From Penicillium oxalicum (lineage: Eukaryota > Ascomycota > Eurotiomycetes > Eurotiales > Aspergillaceae): 64,000 nucleotides of DNA. The notes under the pieces were generated by a model. That model saw only the letters and a list, made by a program, of their open reading frames with translations. It searched no databases and was not told the origin of the DNA. The translations under genes were made by a program, and so were the position numbers. Each line of letters starts with the position of its first letter. Positions within the stretch are counted from its first letter, which is position 1. The stretch spans positions 3,596,001 through 3,660,000 of the forward strand of contig NC_064653.1 of assembly GCF_001723175.1 (NCBI RefSeq), read 5' to 3'. Below are positions 22,714 to 32,960 of the stretch, in pieces.

Positions 22714-23620
22714 ATGGGGAATACGGGGAGCTCTCAGAAAGTCTCGTCGCAAGATCGGTGAGTGTTTAGAATCTCTGTATCGGGGTCGGTTTCGTGATCA
22801 CCGAAACGCATCTGTGTCCTCGTTCCCATGCATAAACCAATCCACCCTCCACTTGCGGATTGGTGCCCCTCACGAGACCCTAGATACCCACCTCTGTTCA
22901 ACAACGATACTACAGTGGGCGGACCGTTATGAGAGCGATAAGTGATCTAACATGTTGATCTATCATCTAGAGCGATTCTCGATCTCAAGATTCAGCGCGA
23001 TAAGATTTATCAGTACCAGAAACGGATCACCGCCCTTACAGATCGAGAAACGGAGATCGCAAAGGAATGTCTTGCGCGCAATGACAAGCGGCGAGCACTG
23101 CTTGCGCTTCGCCGCAAGAAGTACCAAGAGACACTTCTCTCCAAGACAGACAGCCAACTTGCACAGCTAGAGCAGTTGACCGGACAGGTGGAATTCGCAC
23201 TAGTGCAAAAGGACGTTCTTTTTGGACTACAGCAAGGGACCAAGGTGTTACAAGCGATCAATAAGGAGATTGGTGGCATCGAGGCTGTTGATCGGCTGAT
23301 GGAGGAAACTGCAGAGGCGCGCGCTTATCAGGAGGTAAGAATGGCAGCTGCGGGGAGTAGTAGTGTCTTTGTATGAATGAGAAATCGCTAACATCCGACC
23401 ATAGGAGGTGAGCCAAATGCTCGAAGGCACCTTATCTACCCAGGATGAGGAGGATGTCGAGGAAGAACTGGAAGCCCTTCGACAGGAGGTCGCTGGGCCA
23501 GTCCATTTGCCTGCTGTCCCCACCGAGCCTTTGCCAGAGCGCCCTCAACAGCAGGTGGAAGAAGAGTCACAAGAACGGGCCTCTCAAGCCGAGACTCGGA
23601 CACCTGTGCTCGCGTCGTAA
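22714..23620 (+). CDS. vps20: Vps20/CHMP6, ESCRT-III nucleator
   Basis: Vps20 links ESCRT-II to Snf7 polymerisation during multivesicular-body sorting at endosomes. Exons 22714..22757, 22971..23334 and 23405..23620 give 207 aa, normal for the family. It starts MGNTGSSQ, an N-myristoylation signal as known for Vps20. The Snf7-type helical core follows: AILDLKIQRDKIYQYQKRI, RNDKRRALLALRRKKYQE, QLEQLTGQVEFALVQ. A long acidic C-terminal part (TQDEEDVEEELEALRQE) fits the autoinhibitory helix and MIM region. The first intron is long for this window (213 nt). It shares a divergent promoter with rix7. Confidence 0.93.
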
Positions 23621-23851
23621 GGAGGCCTCAACCATACGAGTGGAATCTCTCCAGAACGAAGCTCGCTTGTTTTCTTGCATGACTCAAGTACAATGCATTT
23701 CTTGGCGTTATTGATATTGTTGTCTATTGCATGTTGTTCATTATTCATTACCATTGTAAATATCATCAGGACATTCGACCTTTCATCTCAGGTTGTCGCA
23801 TCTTTAACAGCTTTCAATCTTCCAGGTATTCAAACAAGGGAGCTTCTCCCT

Positions 23852-24727
23852 TCACTGCCCAGGCATTGTGCGAGCTCCAGTATCACTGATCCCCGGGATA
23901 GAAACGTGATCACTGGGATTAGCAGCGGCCTCGTATAAGAAGCTGATCGGCTCCCGGTTCAACGCCATGAATTGGCCCTTGAAGCCAACGTATCCAACCT
24001 TGGATACATCCTCATCGCCGTCACTCCAATTCTCCTCGACAAAAATGGTGATAGAGGTGGTGGTATTCCAGTGGGCGCGGTTCAGTGGAAGTTCAAAGAC
24101 ATCCTCACCAGCCACGGGCTGCGGGACTTCGATAGTCTGCGTGGGAGGAAGATCAGAAGCGGTTGAAAAGTCCAGATCGTCGCGATTCTTGAACAGTTTG
24201 AGAGTCTTTGGTGCAGCAGGGGTGGGCGCCGTGTACATCAAGATTGAATGCAGTTTGACTTGGCCGGTGAATCTATAGAACGGTCGAGAGTTAGACGAAG
24301 CTTTGCTTTTTTTTTTTTTCTTTCTTTCTCCAAATGAGAGCTTCTGCAGAGCATTGAGCCCGGTCGGAATATTTAGCATATTTCGGGAATGATATCTTAC
24401 GGAATGTGCATCAGTAGCTGCTCATCGGCATCGCTCTCCAGCTCAGGCTGGTCGTTGAGTCGTTCGGCCCAGGTTTTTTTGAGAATAGCAGCACCGCTCT
24501 TGGGCGTCGCCTCTGCAAGATAATTAGATGTCTTAGATGCTCACCCTGGTCGAACTCCAATGGACGAGGCTCTCTGTCGGCTTACCGTTCAACGTGGTGA
24601 CTGAATCAAAATCAATTTGCGAATAGAGCAGTGATTGAAGTGCGGGAGTGATATCGTTGGAATGGTCGTGTTCGTCGTGACAGTGGCCATGCCCGTCGCC
24701 TCCATGGTGGTGATGATGACCAGACAT
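23852..24727 (-). CDS. PITH-domain protein (PITHD1/TXNL1 C-terminal type)
   Basis: PITH domains occur in thioredoxin-like proteins that bind the 26S proteasome; stand-alone PITH proteins are less understood. Exons 24727..24586, 24512..24401 and 24272..23852 give 224 aa. The domain spans about residues 25-200, with ALQSLLYSQIDFDSVTTLNE, LLMHIPFTGQVKLHSIL, KLFKNRDDLDFSTASDLPPT and VGYVGFKGQFMAL. The N-terminus is strikingly His-rich (SGHHHHHGGDGHGHCHDEHD), a possible metal-binding tail. No thioredoxin fold is present upstream. The 3' end is convergent with vps20, leaving 231 bp between the stops. Confidence 0.92.
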
Positions 24728-25523
24728 GATGGGCGAATACGATTTGAAAAGACTGATCGTCCGAGTCGTGAGAGTGTATGATGGGATGGAGAGTTGTGAA
24801 AGCTTCGAGGCAACTGGCTCAATGTGTCCAGTAGAAACTAGATCACATCACAGCGAGGAGCGCAAAAATTACGTTAACACGCAGGTTCCGCGCTGAAGTA
24901 CGATAGCCGATAGCGGCCATTCATGGCAAGTAGTGTTTCTGGGGGTTCGCTAGAATTTGCTAGTCAGGTACCGCCCGGGTCCCTGATCGCCCAGTTACAA
25001 GTGCTATGTCAGCTCTCGAAGACTATTGAGATTGTGTGATGGCTTGGAATTCACCGAGTGAAGATTTGTGCATAGTCATTATAGCTCGATGGTCTTCTTG
25101 TCAAGTGAACGCAACGGTTCCAATAGAAGTCATTGCAGTTTGGTGATCTGTAACAGCCTCACTGCCTGGGGGTGGCCGCTGTCTGCTGCTGTACCTGAGA
25201 GGCTGAGAGCGGCACGTCTCCGCACCCCTCGTGTTGGGTTCCCCGCATTTGGTCGACCTCGAGAGTTCACTAAAAACAACCCAAAAGACCAAAGCAGCAG
25301 GCATCGTGGCAGCTGGAGCGTATATTTAAGGGGCAATTATCAGCTGTATTCTCACACTGGGCTTTCTGGATGATCAGACTGATATATCGGTTCATCCCCT
25401 CCATCCCTTCAATGTCAGTTTCAATAAAAACGTCTGAGAATCGTCTCAACATGATGGGTTCTATGAAGTCTACATGACATCAAACAAGACAATCCTTGCT
25501 TTCAATATTTAATACTTTCGTTA
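24728..25523. other. Intergenic, no gene recognised
   Basis: About 800 bp between the start of the PITH gene and the stop of the DHX35-like gene (both minus). It should hold the PITH promoter and the helicase 3' UTR. ORF 25068-25373 has no recognisable content. Confidence 0.5.
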
Positions 25524-27670
25524 CTAAGAGACCCGGTAATACTCCGGGGCATACTCAAGGAGATAGCTCTTTTCAACCTTGGTGATGTCACGAATGTAGG
25601 TCTTGTCTCCCGTTTGCATGATTTCATGAAAGATGACCCAGTCCGCTTTCCGATTCTATTGAGAGCGACGTTAGTCAACAAATACAGTGCCCACCCGGGT
25701 CCAACATCAGTCAAGGTGTACTTACAAACATTAAAGAGCTGGGGTGAGCGTGAAGTGTCAGTCCACCGCTGACAGTTTTAAAGGTCCCATCAGGCTGCAT
25801 CTTCGCCGCATGAGCAAAGTAGCCGGTAGTCAGGCATCGCTGAATCTGCTCCGGTGACGTTGATGTTACAGCAGTACCGCCGTGCCTTGATGAGAGGCTC
25901 TCATCAACCTGGATGCCGAATCGTTCGAGGTATCGTTTGAGCTGACCTCGGATGCTGACAGCGCGTGTGAGGGCCCGGTAATTCAAGAGGTGGTCGCGAC
26001 ACCATTTGGAGTCTTTCTTGCCCTTGGTGACGAAAGCTTGGTACACATTCAGATAAGTAAGGTGATCGCCTTCTTCCACGGCGAATTTGCGCCTGTGACT
26101 CTCGGCGCCTTTCTTGTCCCCGTCGTGCTGCACCCATACGGTTCCCTGAAGGCTGACCATGGCCGCAATAGAGAGCATTTCACTCAGACACTTGAACGAG
26201 GGTGCAGCGAGAAGAACCTTTGCCATCATCGGATCCACGGCAAGCTCGGCCATCCGTGTCCCCAGGGGTTTGGTGAGTTTGGCATAGTCATCCACGGCTC
26301 CGAGAGAATACAAGAGTTCAAGAGCACGAATGACAAGTTCCGCCGGGGGAGATGTCAAAAACTCAAAGCGGGCGATGTTGTCAATCCCAAGCGCTTTGAG
26401 CTGCATTACGATCGGAGCAAGATTGGACCGCTGAATCTCCGGGATCGTAGCATCGGGAAGTTGCTCATATGTCTGTTGGGTGTAGAGGCGGAAGCACTTT
26501 CCAGGTTTTGTCCGGCCTGCACGTCCGGAGCGTTGGGTGGCCGAGGCCTTGGAGATGGGCACCGCTGTCAGAGTCTCGATACCTGTGGCGGGGTTGTACG
26601 CCCGCAGCTTAGCATACCCGCAATCGATCACATAGACGATACCGTCAATGGTGACTGAGGCTTCGGCAATGTTGGTCGACACAATGACTTTCCGTGTGTT
26701 CTCTGGCGCCGGTTCGAATACATACATCTGCTGGTCCGTAGTGAGACCGGCATAAAGTGGAAGGGTCAACAAGGACGGTGCTTTGGGGTTTAAATATGCC
26801 GCACGCTCAGATATCAGTTGAATTGCACGGTCAATCTCTTCACGGCCAGTGAGAAAGAGAAGTATGTCGCCTTCTGCTTCCTGGGTGTGAATATCGAAGA
26901 CCGTTTTTGCTGCCCGTTCAACATAGTCCTCGGCAGGAGATTCCAGGAAAAGCGTGTCGACAGGATACATGCGGCCTTCCAGACTGATGATTCTTCCCAT
27001 TTTACCACCTAGATCGGCTGGCTTTGCATCAGGGTTGTACTCGTCTCCAGCGAAGAAACGAAGGAAGTCCTCTGCCTGCAATGTTGCACTGCTGATAATG
27101 ATACGCAGCTCGGGGCGTTTCTTCATGATCTTTTTCAGAATGCCCAGCAAGATGTCGGTGCTCAGAGATCGTTCATGGGCTTCGTCGACCATGATCACAG
27201 AATATCGAGAAAGCAGAGGATCAACCAGTGCCTCTCTCAAAAGCATCCCGTCAGTCAGAAATTTGATTCTGGTGGCGGCAGAAGTCACATCTTCAAAACG
27301 GATAGAGTATCCTACATCCTCGCCAATCTTGCAGCGCATTTCCTCTGCCACTCGAGTTGCGACCGTGGTTGCAGCCACTCGCCGAGGCTTTCAATGTGTT
27401 AATCAGTGACCTCTTAAAAAACAGATCTCTAGCTGACAGACTTACCTGGGTGACAGCAATAGCTTTGCCATTCGCACACCAGCCACCCTGATCAAGGTAC
27501 TGGGGAAGCTGCGTTGTTTTTCCGCTCCCCGTTTGACCAACCACAATAGTAACCTGATACGTCTCTACTAGGTAAAGCAAGCTCTGCTTATGTCTAGCGA
27601 TCGGTAATAAGGCTGCTGGCTTGTACAGTGCAGGAATAAACCCACTGGAGAGTTCCAGATCGGACGCCAT
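25524..27670 (-). CDS. DEAH-box RNA helicase, DHX35 orthologue
   Basis: DHX35-type DEAH helicases are found in late spliceosomes in animals and are kept in many filamentous fungi. Exons 27670..27446, 27387..25726 and 25655..25524 give 672 aa. Motif I is [12 protein letters not shown], followed by TQPRRVAA across the first splice, DEAH in [18 protein letters not shown] in IIISSATLQ, and QRSGRAGR in motif VI. The HA2/OB-fold part is complete ([54 protein letters not shown]). The last exon ends [15 protein letters not shown], close to the animal DHX35 ending. No N-terminal RS or S1 domain, which separates it from Prp2/Prp16/Prp22. Confidence 0.94.
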
Positions 27671-28084
27671 TCTGGGTGGGAAGAAGAAACAGAAAAAAAG
27701 AACAAGGGAGCCAATTGAACGAGAGATGGATGCTGTGACTTTATCTCTTTCTGGATGACATTCCCTTACTCACAGGAAATGAGGTCGTGTGCAGCATTGT
27801 AGTACCATTCTGTGTCTCCAATACAGATAACTATGGCACCACTGCATCCCACTCAACTCCATACAAAATGATAGACCGCGTCATCTTTGACTGCAGGGCG
27901 GGATGTGTCTATAAAAAGTTACCCGCCCATCACGTGCGACCCCACGTCACTTGTTGGAGCTTCCCAAATGATCTTCCGTCTGCTTCGCCTCCTTTACGGT
28001 CGTTAATCGCAGGCAACACTGTTTTTGCAGTATTTCTTGTGGTACTTCAAGATCTCCGAGTTTCTCTCCACCAAATCTGCAAAG
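27671..28084. promoter_or_regulatory. Divergent promoter, DHX35-like / CUE-domain gene
   Basis: 413 bp between the two start codons. It contains TATAAAAAG at 27910-27918, upstream of the CUE gene and about 167 bp from its ATG. Otherwise nothing distinctive. Confidence 0.45.
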
Positions 28085-29605
28085 ATGTCTGAAGAGACCA
28101 AAAATGTGAGTTATCGAACCCAAGCTGCTGCTTTGGATGCGGAGGCTGATCTTCACAGTCTACCCCAAGCAAGCCTTCGGCGACGGTTGCGCCGACAAGC
28201 CCCCGCGCCGAGTCACCCACTACCGCGCGACCTTTGGACTTTGACGATGAACCTCAAGAATCTGGAGTTATCACAACTAGCAGCAATGCCCCTTCAGGCC
28301 AGCAGGCTTCGCAGAATACCACCGAGACACCACCATCTGCCCCACCAAAGCCTCCAAGGCCCTTGAGCCCCAGAGAACAGTCGCTGAACACCTTGAAGGA
28401 AGCTTTCCCCTCGATTGACCTCGCCGTCATTAAGGCAGTTCTTAACGCCAGTAACTGGAATGTGGAGCGTGCATTCAATGCCTTGCTCGGTGCGCTATTT
28501 CCTAGCTGTAGACGAAGTCGTTGCTCACAGCTAATCCTCTCGTCCATCGTCAGGAATGACCGACCCCACCGCCCAAGAAGACATGGTTCCTCCCCCAAAG
28601 CCACCTCGTCCTCAGCGTGTCCCTACCACCACCACTCAGCGACAGTTGGAAGATGATGAGCGATATGCGCGCCAGTTGGCCGAGCACTACAACGCCCCCG
28701 GCGATCGCCGCCACCGTCCAGCTCCTGGATGGGAGAACGATCCGCGCTATCGCCAACCCCGCGGCAGTGACGATTCAGGCGATAAGGAATACAATTTCTT
28801 CGAGGGTATGCTTCAAGCTCTTGTGTGATCTCGTGGAAGAAGTCGGAGTGGGCACTGACTCGCGTTTCCCTTTACATAGACGACCTGCCGGTGATTCGCG
28901 AGAATTTCAAGAAGGGATTTATGGAGACCCAGACCAAAGTCAATGCGTGGTTTGGCAACTTGAAGAAGCAACTCAATGGCGAGGACGAGGAGGAAGAAGA
29001 ACATGCCCGAGCGAGTCAACGATATGAGCAGCAAACCTCGACGTTCGGGCGGTCTCGCCGAAGTGGTGAACTCGGTCGTCGTAGTGGAGACCGTGAGCGC
29101 TATGATGCGGATCCGCAGGTGTTGAGCGACGATTTCTCTGCGCTGGAATTGAGAGACGGTGAAGGTACGTGACTGGGGGTGCGTCGTTTAGTACTTGGTC
29201 ATTTCTTATTGATTCATCTTAGCTCCTCCTCCACGTCCTCCTCGCCCCAGCGGTGGCGCAACCCTTAAGACGACTGCCTCGCCCTCACCAGGTAGGAGAG
29301 TCTCATTCCAGGATGGCCCGGCTACCGAGATCGACAATCTTTACGATGCGTCCACTCCTGTCAAGCGTAATACCACCCCCAGCGGCAAGCCAAGCAAATG
29401 GCAACCTCTGGCTACCGTTGAGCCATCTCCCGTTGCTGAGAACGACCCCTTCAGCCTCGGCGATAGCGATGACGAAAAAGAGGTGAAAGCCAAGGAACAG
29501 ACTGCTGCCTCGGAGAGTGATCAGATCAAGAAGGCGACGGCCGAGGCAACGTCCGGCGAGATTGGATCGACCTCGGACAGCAAGAAGGAAAACTCATCAA
29601 AGTAG
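28085..29605 (+). CDS. CUE-domain ubiquitin-binding protein (Cue5-like)
   Basis: CUE domains bind ubiquitin; yeast Cue5 bridges ubiquitinated aggregates to Atg8 in selective autophagy. Exons 28085..28105, 28159..28489, 28554..28805, 28880..29164 and 29223..29605 give 423 aa. The CUE domain is at about residues 82-120 (TLKEAFPSIDLAVIKAVLN, WNVERAFNALLG), including the FP and LL positions used for ubiquitin contact. A Pro-rich segment precedes it. The middle holds a charged helical region (VIRENFKKGFMETQTKVNAW). The C-terminal half is disordered and Ser/Pro/Lys-rich, with PPPRPPRPSGG and acidic clusters that could include an Atg8-interacting motif, not verified. The very short first exon (7 codons) is reached through ATG at 28085. 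Cue5 orthology is an inference. Confidence 0.85.
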
Positions 29606-30035
29606 ACTTGCCCGGGTGGATTAGGTGTTTTGTATTTTGCTCTGATTGTCATGTGCTCGGTTTGTACGGGCTCATTTCCGTGCCCTGTAATTCCCCCTTG
29701 AGTTGAAATTTTTTTTGAGTTTTTCTTCTGTCTGTCTTTGCGTCCAGCCAATGCTTCCGCTCAGCTACCAGAGAGTAATCTATATCTACTTCTGCCATCT
29801 ACTGAGCTTGATCGCTTTATTGGAGACTAATCGTGTGAATGCGCATCAATTCAAATCTGAGGTTTGACCAAGAATTGCATCCATAGAACGTGACCCGCGA
29901 ACAAATAGGTAACATAATCCAGGTTTTGATAACGCCGTTGCAGCCTCATTCCCAACGAAACAACACCATTTAAAGCTGTCTTCCCCTTTCACGCCTGGAG
30001 GAGGAAAATTGCGTCCAGGCCTCTCGCATCTTCAA
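29606..30035. other. Intergenic, convergent 3' ends
   Basis: 430 bp between the CUE gene stop and the mzt1 stop on the other strand; 3' UTR-like, nothing else seen. Confidence 0.5.
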
Positions 30036-30524
30036 TCAATCCGCTGTAGCAGAAGCAGGCGCGCGTGACAAACGTTTAGTGTTCGTAGCCTCTTTTCTTA
30101 AATCCTTGATCACCGTCTATATCCTAGCAAGTCAGCCAAGGATAAATCAATAGTAGCTTTTGCCTTTACTATATCTATCACACATTTCCAGGCGGAGCAG
30201 ACCAAGGGAGAGGGAGAAAGAGGGAGCAAGTCCACGAGACACGTACCGCAAGCGCATCGGGGTTGACCCCATTCTCAATCAATGACACGCACAGCGAGAG
30301 CTCTGTACGATCGAGGTTGGTGTTCTATAAACAGCAACGATCATATGGGGTTAGCTCCTCGGTGACCCGGTTCTGATTTTCAACGCGGGGCTATACATCG
30401 TTTCAAGTTCTAGCTAAGTGGGAAATGGATGATTGCTACATACTAGTAGCTCGGAGATTTCCTGGAGGATATCAATGACCTCGCGGGCGGCTTGGCGCTT
30501 GTCGACGGGATCTTGGGGTGGCAT
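30036..30524 (-). CDS. mzt1: MOZART1 (Mzt1/Gcp-associated), gamma-tubulin complex factor
   Basis: MOZART1 binds the N-termini of gamma-tubulin complex proteins and is needed to recruit gamma-tubulin to spindle poles. Three small exons, 30524..30444 (27 codons), 30324..30247 (26 codons) and 30116..30036 (26 codons plus stop), give 79 aa, the usual size of the family. All introns are phase 0. The protein reads [60 protein letters not shown], a clear match to MOZART1 (helical, IENGVNPEALA signature). Each exon is too short to stand out as an ORF, so automated calling could miss it. Intron sizes are 119 and 130 nt. Confidence 0.95.
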
Positions 30525-32960
30525 TTTGAATTTCAATGGATGGGGTTTTTGTCTTGGGGAGGAAGCGTGATCAAAGGTAGATTTGCGACGGCACGCTTAG
30601 CTCCAGGCGGATCAAGATGAGGTCCTGTGAGGACGGCAGATTCTGATGATGTATGTAAATGGAAAGTGATATGAGGTGCGAGCGCAGTTGAAACGCGAAT
30701 CTAGGAAATTTTGTCCAGATGTAAATTGCCGTCAATTCGTAGTCGGGTTTTAAAGTTGGGGGGGGGGGGGTGCAATCATGTGGTGGAGGTTCCGCTGGGC
30801 CTCTCAGAGTGCAGTGGCTTTGTGTACGGGTCCACTTGGGAGTAAACAATATTTAAGCATGCAGGTGCTTGGGTGTAAGTTCTTTATAGCGTTTGACTCA
30901 GCTGGGAGCTTTTTTGTTAATTTGGAGACTGTATTTAATTGTCACGAGCATATTCAGAAATTTTCTGGTTTTCTCGATAGCAAAGTCAAGTGCGTTCGTT
31001 GACTCTCTTCAGACCTTAAAGTAGATAACACTCGCAAAAGCTTCACATCGTCGTCGTCCCTACTTTCAGTTGAATCGTTCATAACTTCGAGTTGTCTTGG
31101 GATCAATGATAGGCCTGTGTAGGCTTTATCTGCGAACTAATTACCAAGTCTTTAGTGTTTAGCCATTGCGTCTTCTCAGAATGAACCTTAGGAACCGACA
31201 CAATGACTTTTGCTAATTTTTCCCGGCGCTGACAGTACCTCGGGTAGTGTAATACTCAGGTCGTGATAGCCCGACGCAAATAACTGATCGAGCTATATAA
31301 GTGGCGATCACTCTCGTCAACCTCCATCTAATACCATATGACCAGGAATTGAAAATCGAGTCGGTCCGACAAGAGCATCGTTCAGGAAAGCGTTATAAGT
31401 AACTTTTGATGAATAGGTATACTCAACCCAAACGCATCAACAAACAAAAATAAGTACAAGAAGCAAATTTCTTCACGAATCTAGCCTACTCTATGTTCGA
31501 TCAAGTGCCTCCTCAATACCACAGGCCATTGGCAACTTTGATGGGATTCAATCGATCGGAGCTTAGTCCGTCCGCCCAGACCAGTAAGTGGCACGTGCCA
31601 TGTCCTGGCTTTATGCATTGAGCACTAAATCATAATTTTTTTCCCTAGACGCTCCAAAGATTGATAACCGAACACTCATCTGTTGTGAAAAGGTGGTCAA
31701 TCCATTTCCACAATATGCACGAAAAAAATCCCTCACAAAGTGCATGCGAATATACATCCTGAGAACCTACACCGAGTACGCCGTGCGGGGAGGAGGACAT
31801 AGACAGGAACTGGCCAGCCAGCCTCGGCTGGCCTGAGGCCCATGCGTGACGATCAGACAATGAGAATATAAAATACAGTAGTACCGTACAGGTGATCAGG
31901 CAAGTTGTGTATGTTTCAAACTCCTTGACTGGTGCAAAGTTTCAAATGTTTACATGTATGTATCTGGTTAGCTGGCACTGTAGAAGTCTCCCTAATGGTC
32001 ACGGGTTCTGAAATCTTGATAGGTACAGGAGTGTACCAAGGGATACTGTGATTACTCAGTTTCAGCCTAGAATTTAAGTATCGGAGAATGCGCATTGTGG
32101 GTTTTGCCACTAGTGCAGGTGGCCAGGGTGGGTTTTTAGGGGAACGAGGGTAGTGGAAAACGCAGGCAACACTCAACGTCAGAAAGATTACATTTAGCAG
32201 GGGCCTCCAGGTACCGAGGGGCGTGAAGATGTTGACAGATTGGACAATGATTTATACAGTACTGTGTAGATCAAAATTGAATATCATGGGCTCTGTCACT
32301 TCAATGATAAACTCGTCAATAAGAGAAAAAAAATATAGTACAGACCATTACTGAGGGTATAGAACACTACAGGACAGGTGAAAATGAGAGTAAATGCTTG
32401 ACTTCTATAACTGGCGGGCGATGCGATATGTGGCTTAGGTGGCTCAAAGGCTGAAGCTCAGCTGCGGAGCAGTCATGTGACTGTCACCCCGATCGAGCAA
32501 GCTCAGGCCTGGTATGATACTGTATTATATACAGGTAATGCGAGGTACACTGATACAGTATCGGGATGGCACCAGATGACCACCGAGAAATCTCTGCCAG
32601 GCGGTGGTTTGACGCCAGACTGGAATCGACGCCCACGCACCTGAGAGACTCAACTTTTTGTTTAACTCATTTCCCCAACAATCTCTGGCCAGCAGCACCC
32701 TTGCTCTCCTGTCTTTAGAATCCCTCTTTCACAGAACCCCTGACGTGGTGGACGAGCCCTAACAACATCGTCATTGATTCCCCACTTTGGCTGGCGACTT
32801 ATCGCGGGACCCAAAGGACAGACGAGAGACGCGCTGAAAGACCTGTTGTGCACCTCACCTGATCTTCCCTTCCTCTTCACTCCTGCTGTCATTCATCTCT
32901 GGTTTTTTGACCTCTCCTCCCCCCTGACCTTTCTTGTCTATTCATTCAATCTCTGCCAAA
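30525..32960. other. Long intergenic region, no gene recognised
   Basis: 2.4 kb between the divergent mzt1 and ptc2 starts. It holds a 13-base G run at 30758-30770 and AT-rich, repeat-poor sequence. Small ORFs (31645-31860, 31916-32176, 32774-33058) have no recognisable content. The last ~150 bp before 32961 are CT-rich, consistent with a promoter and leader. Confidence 0.5.
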
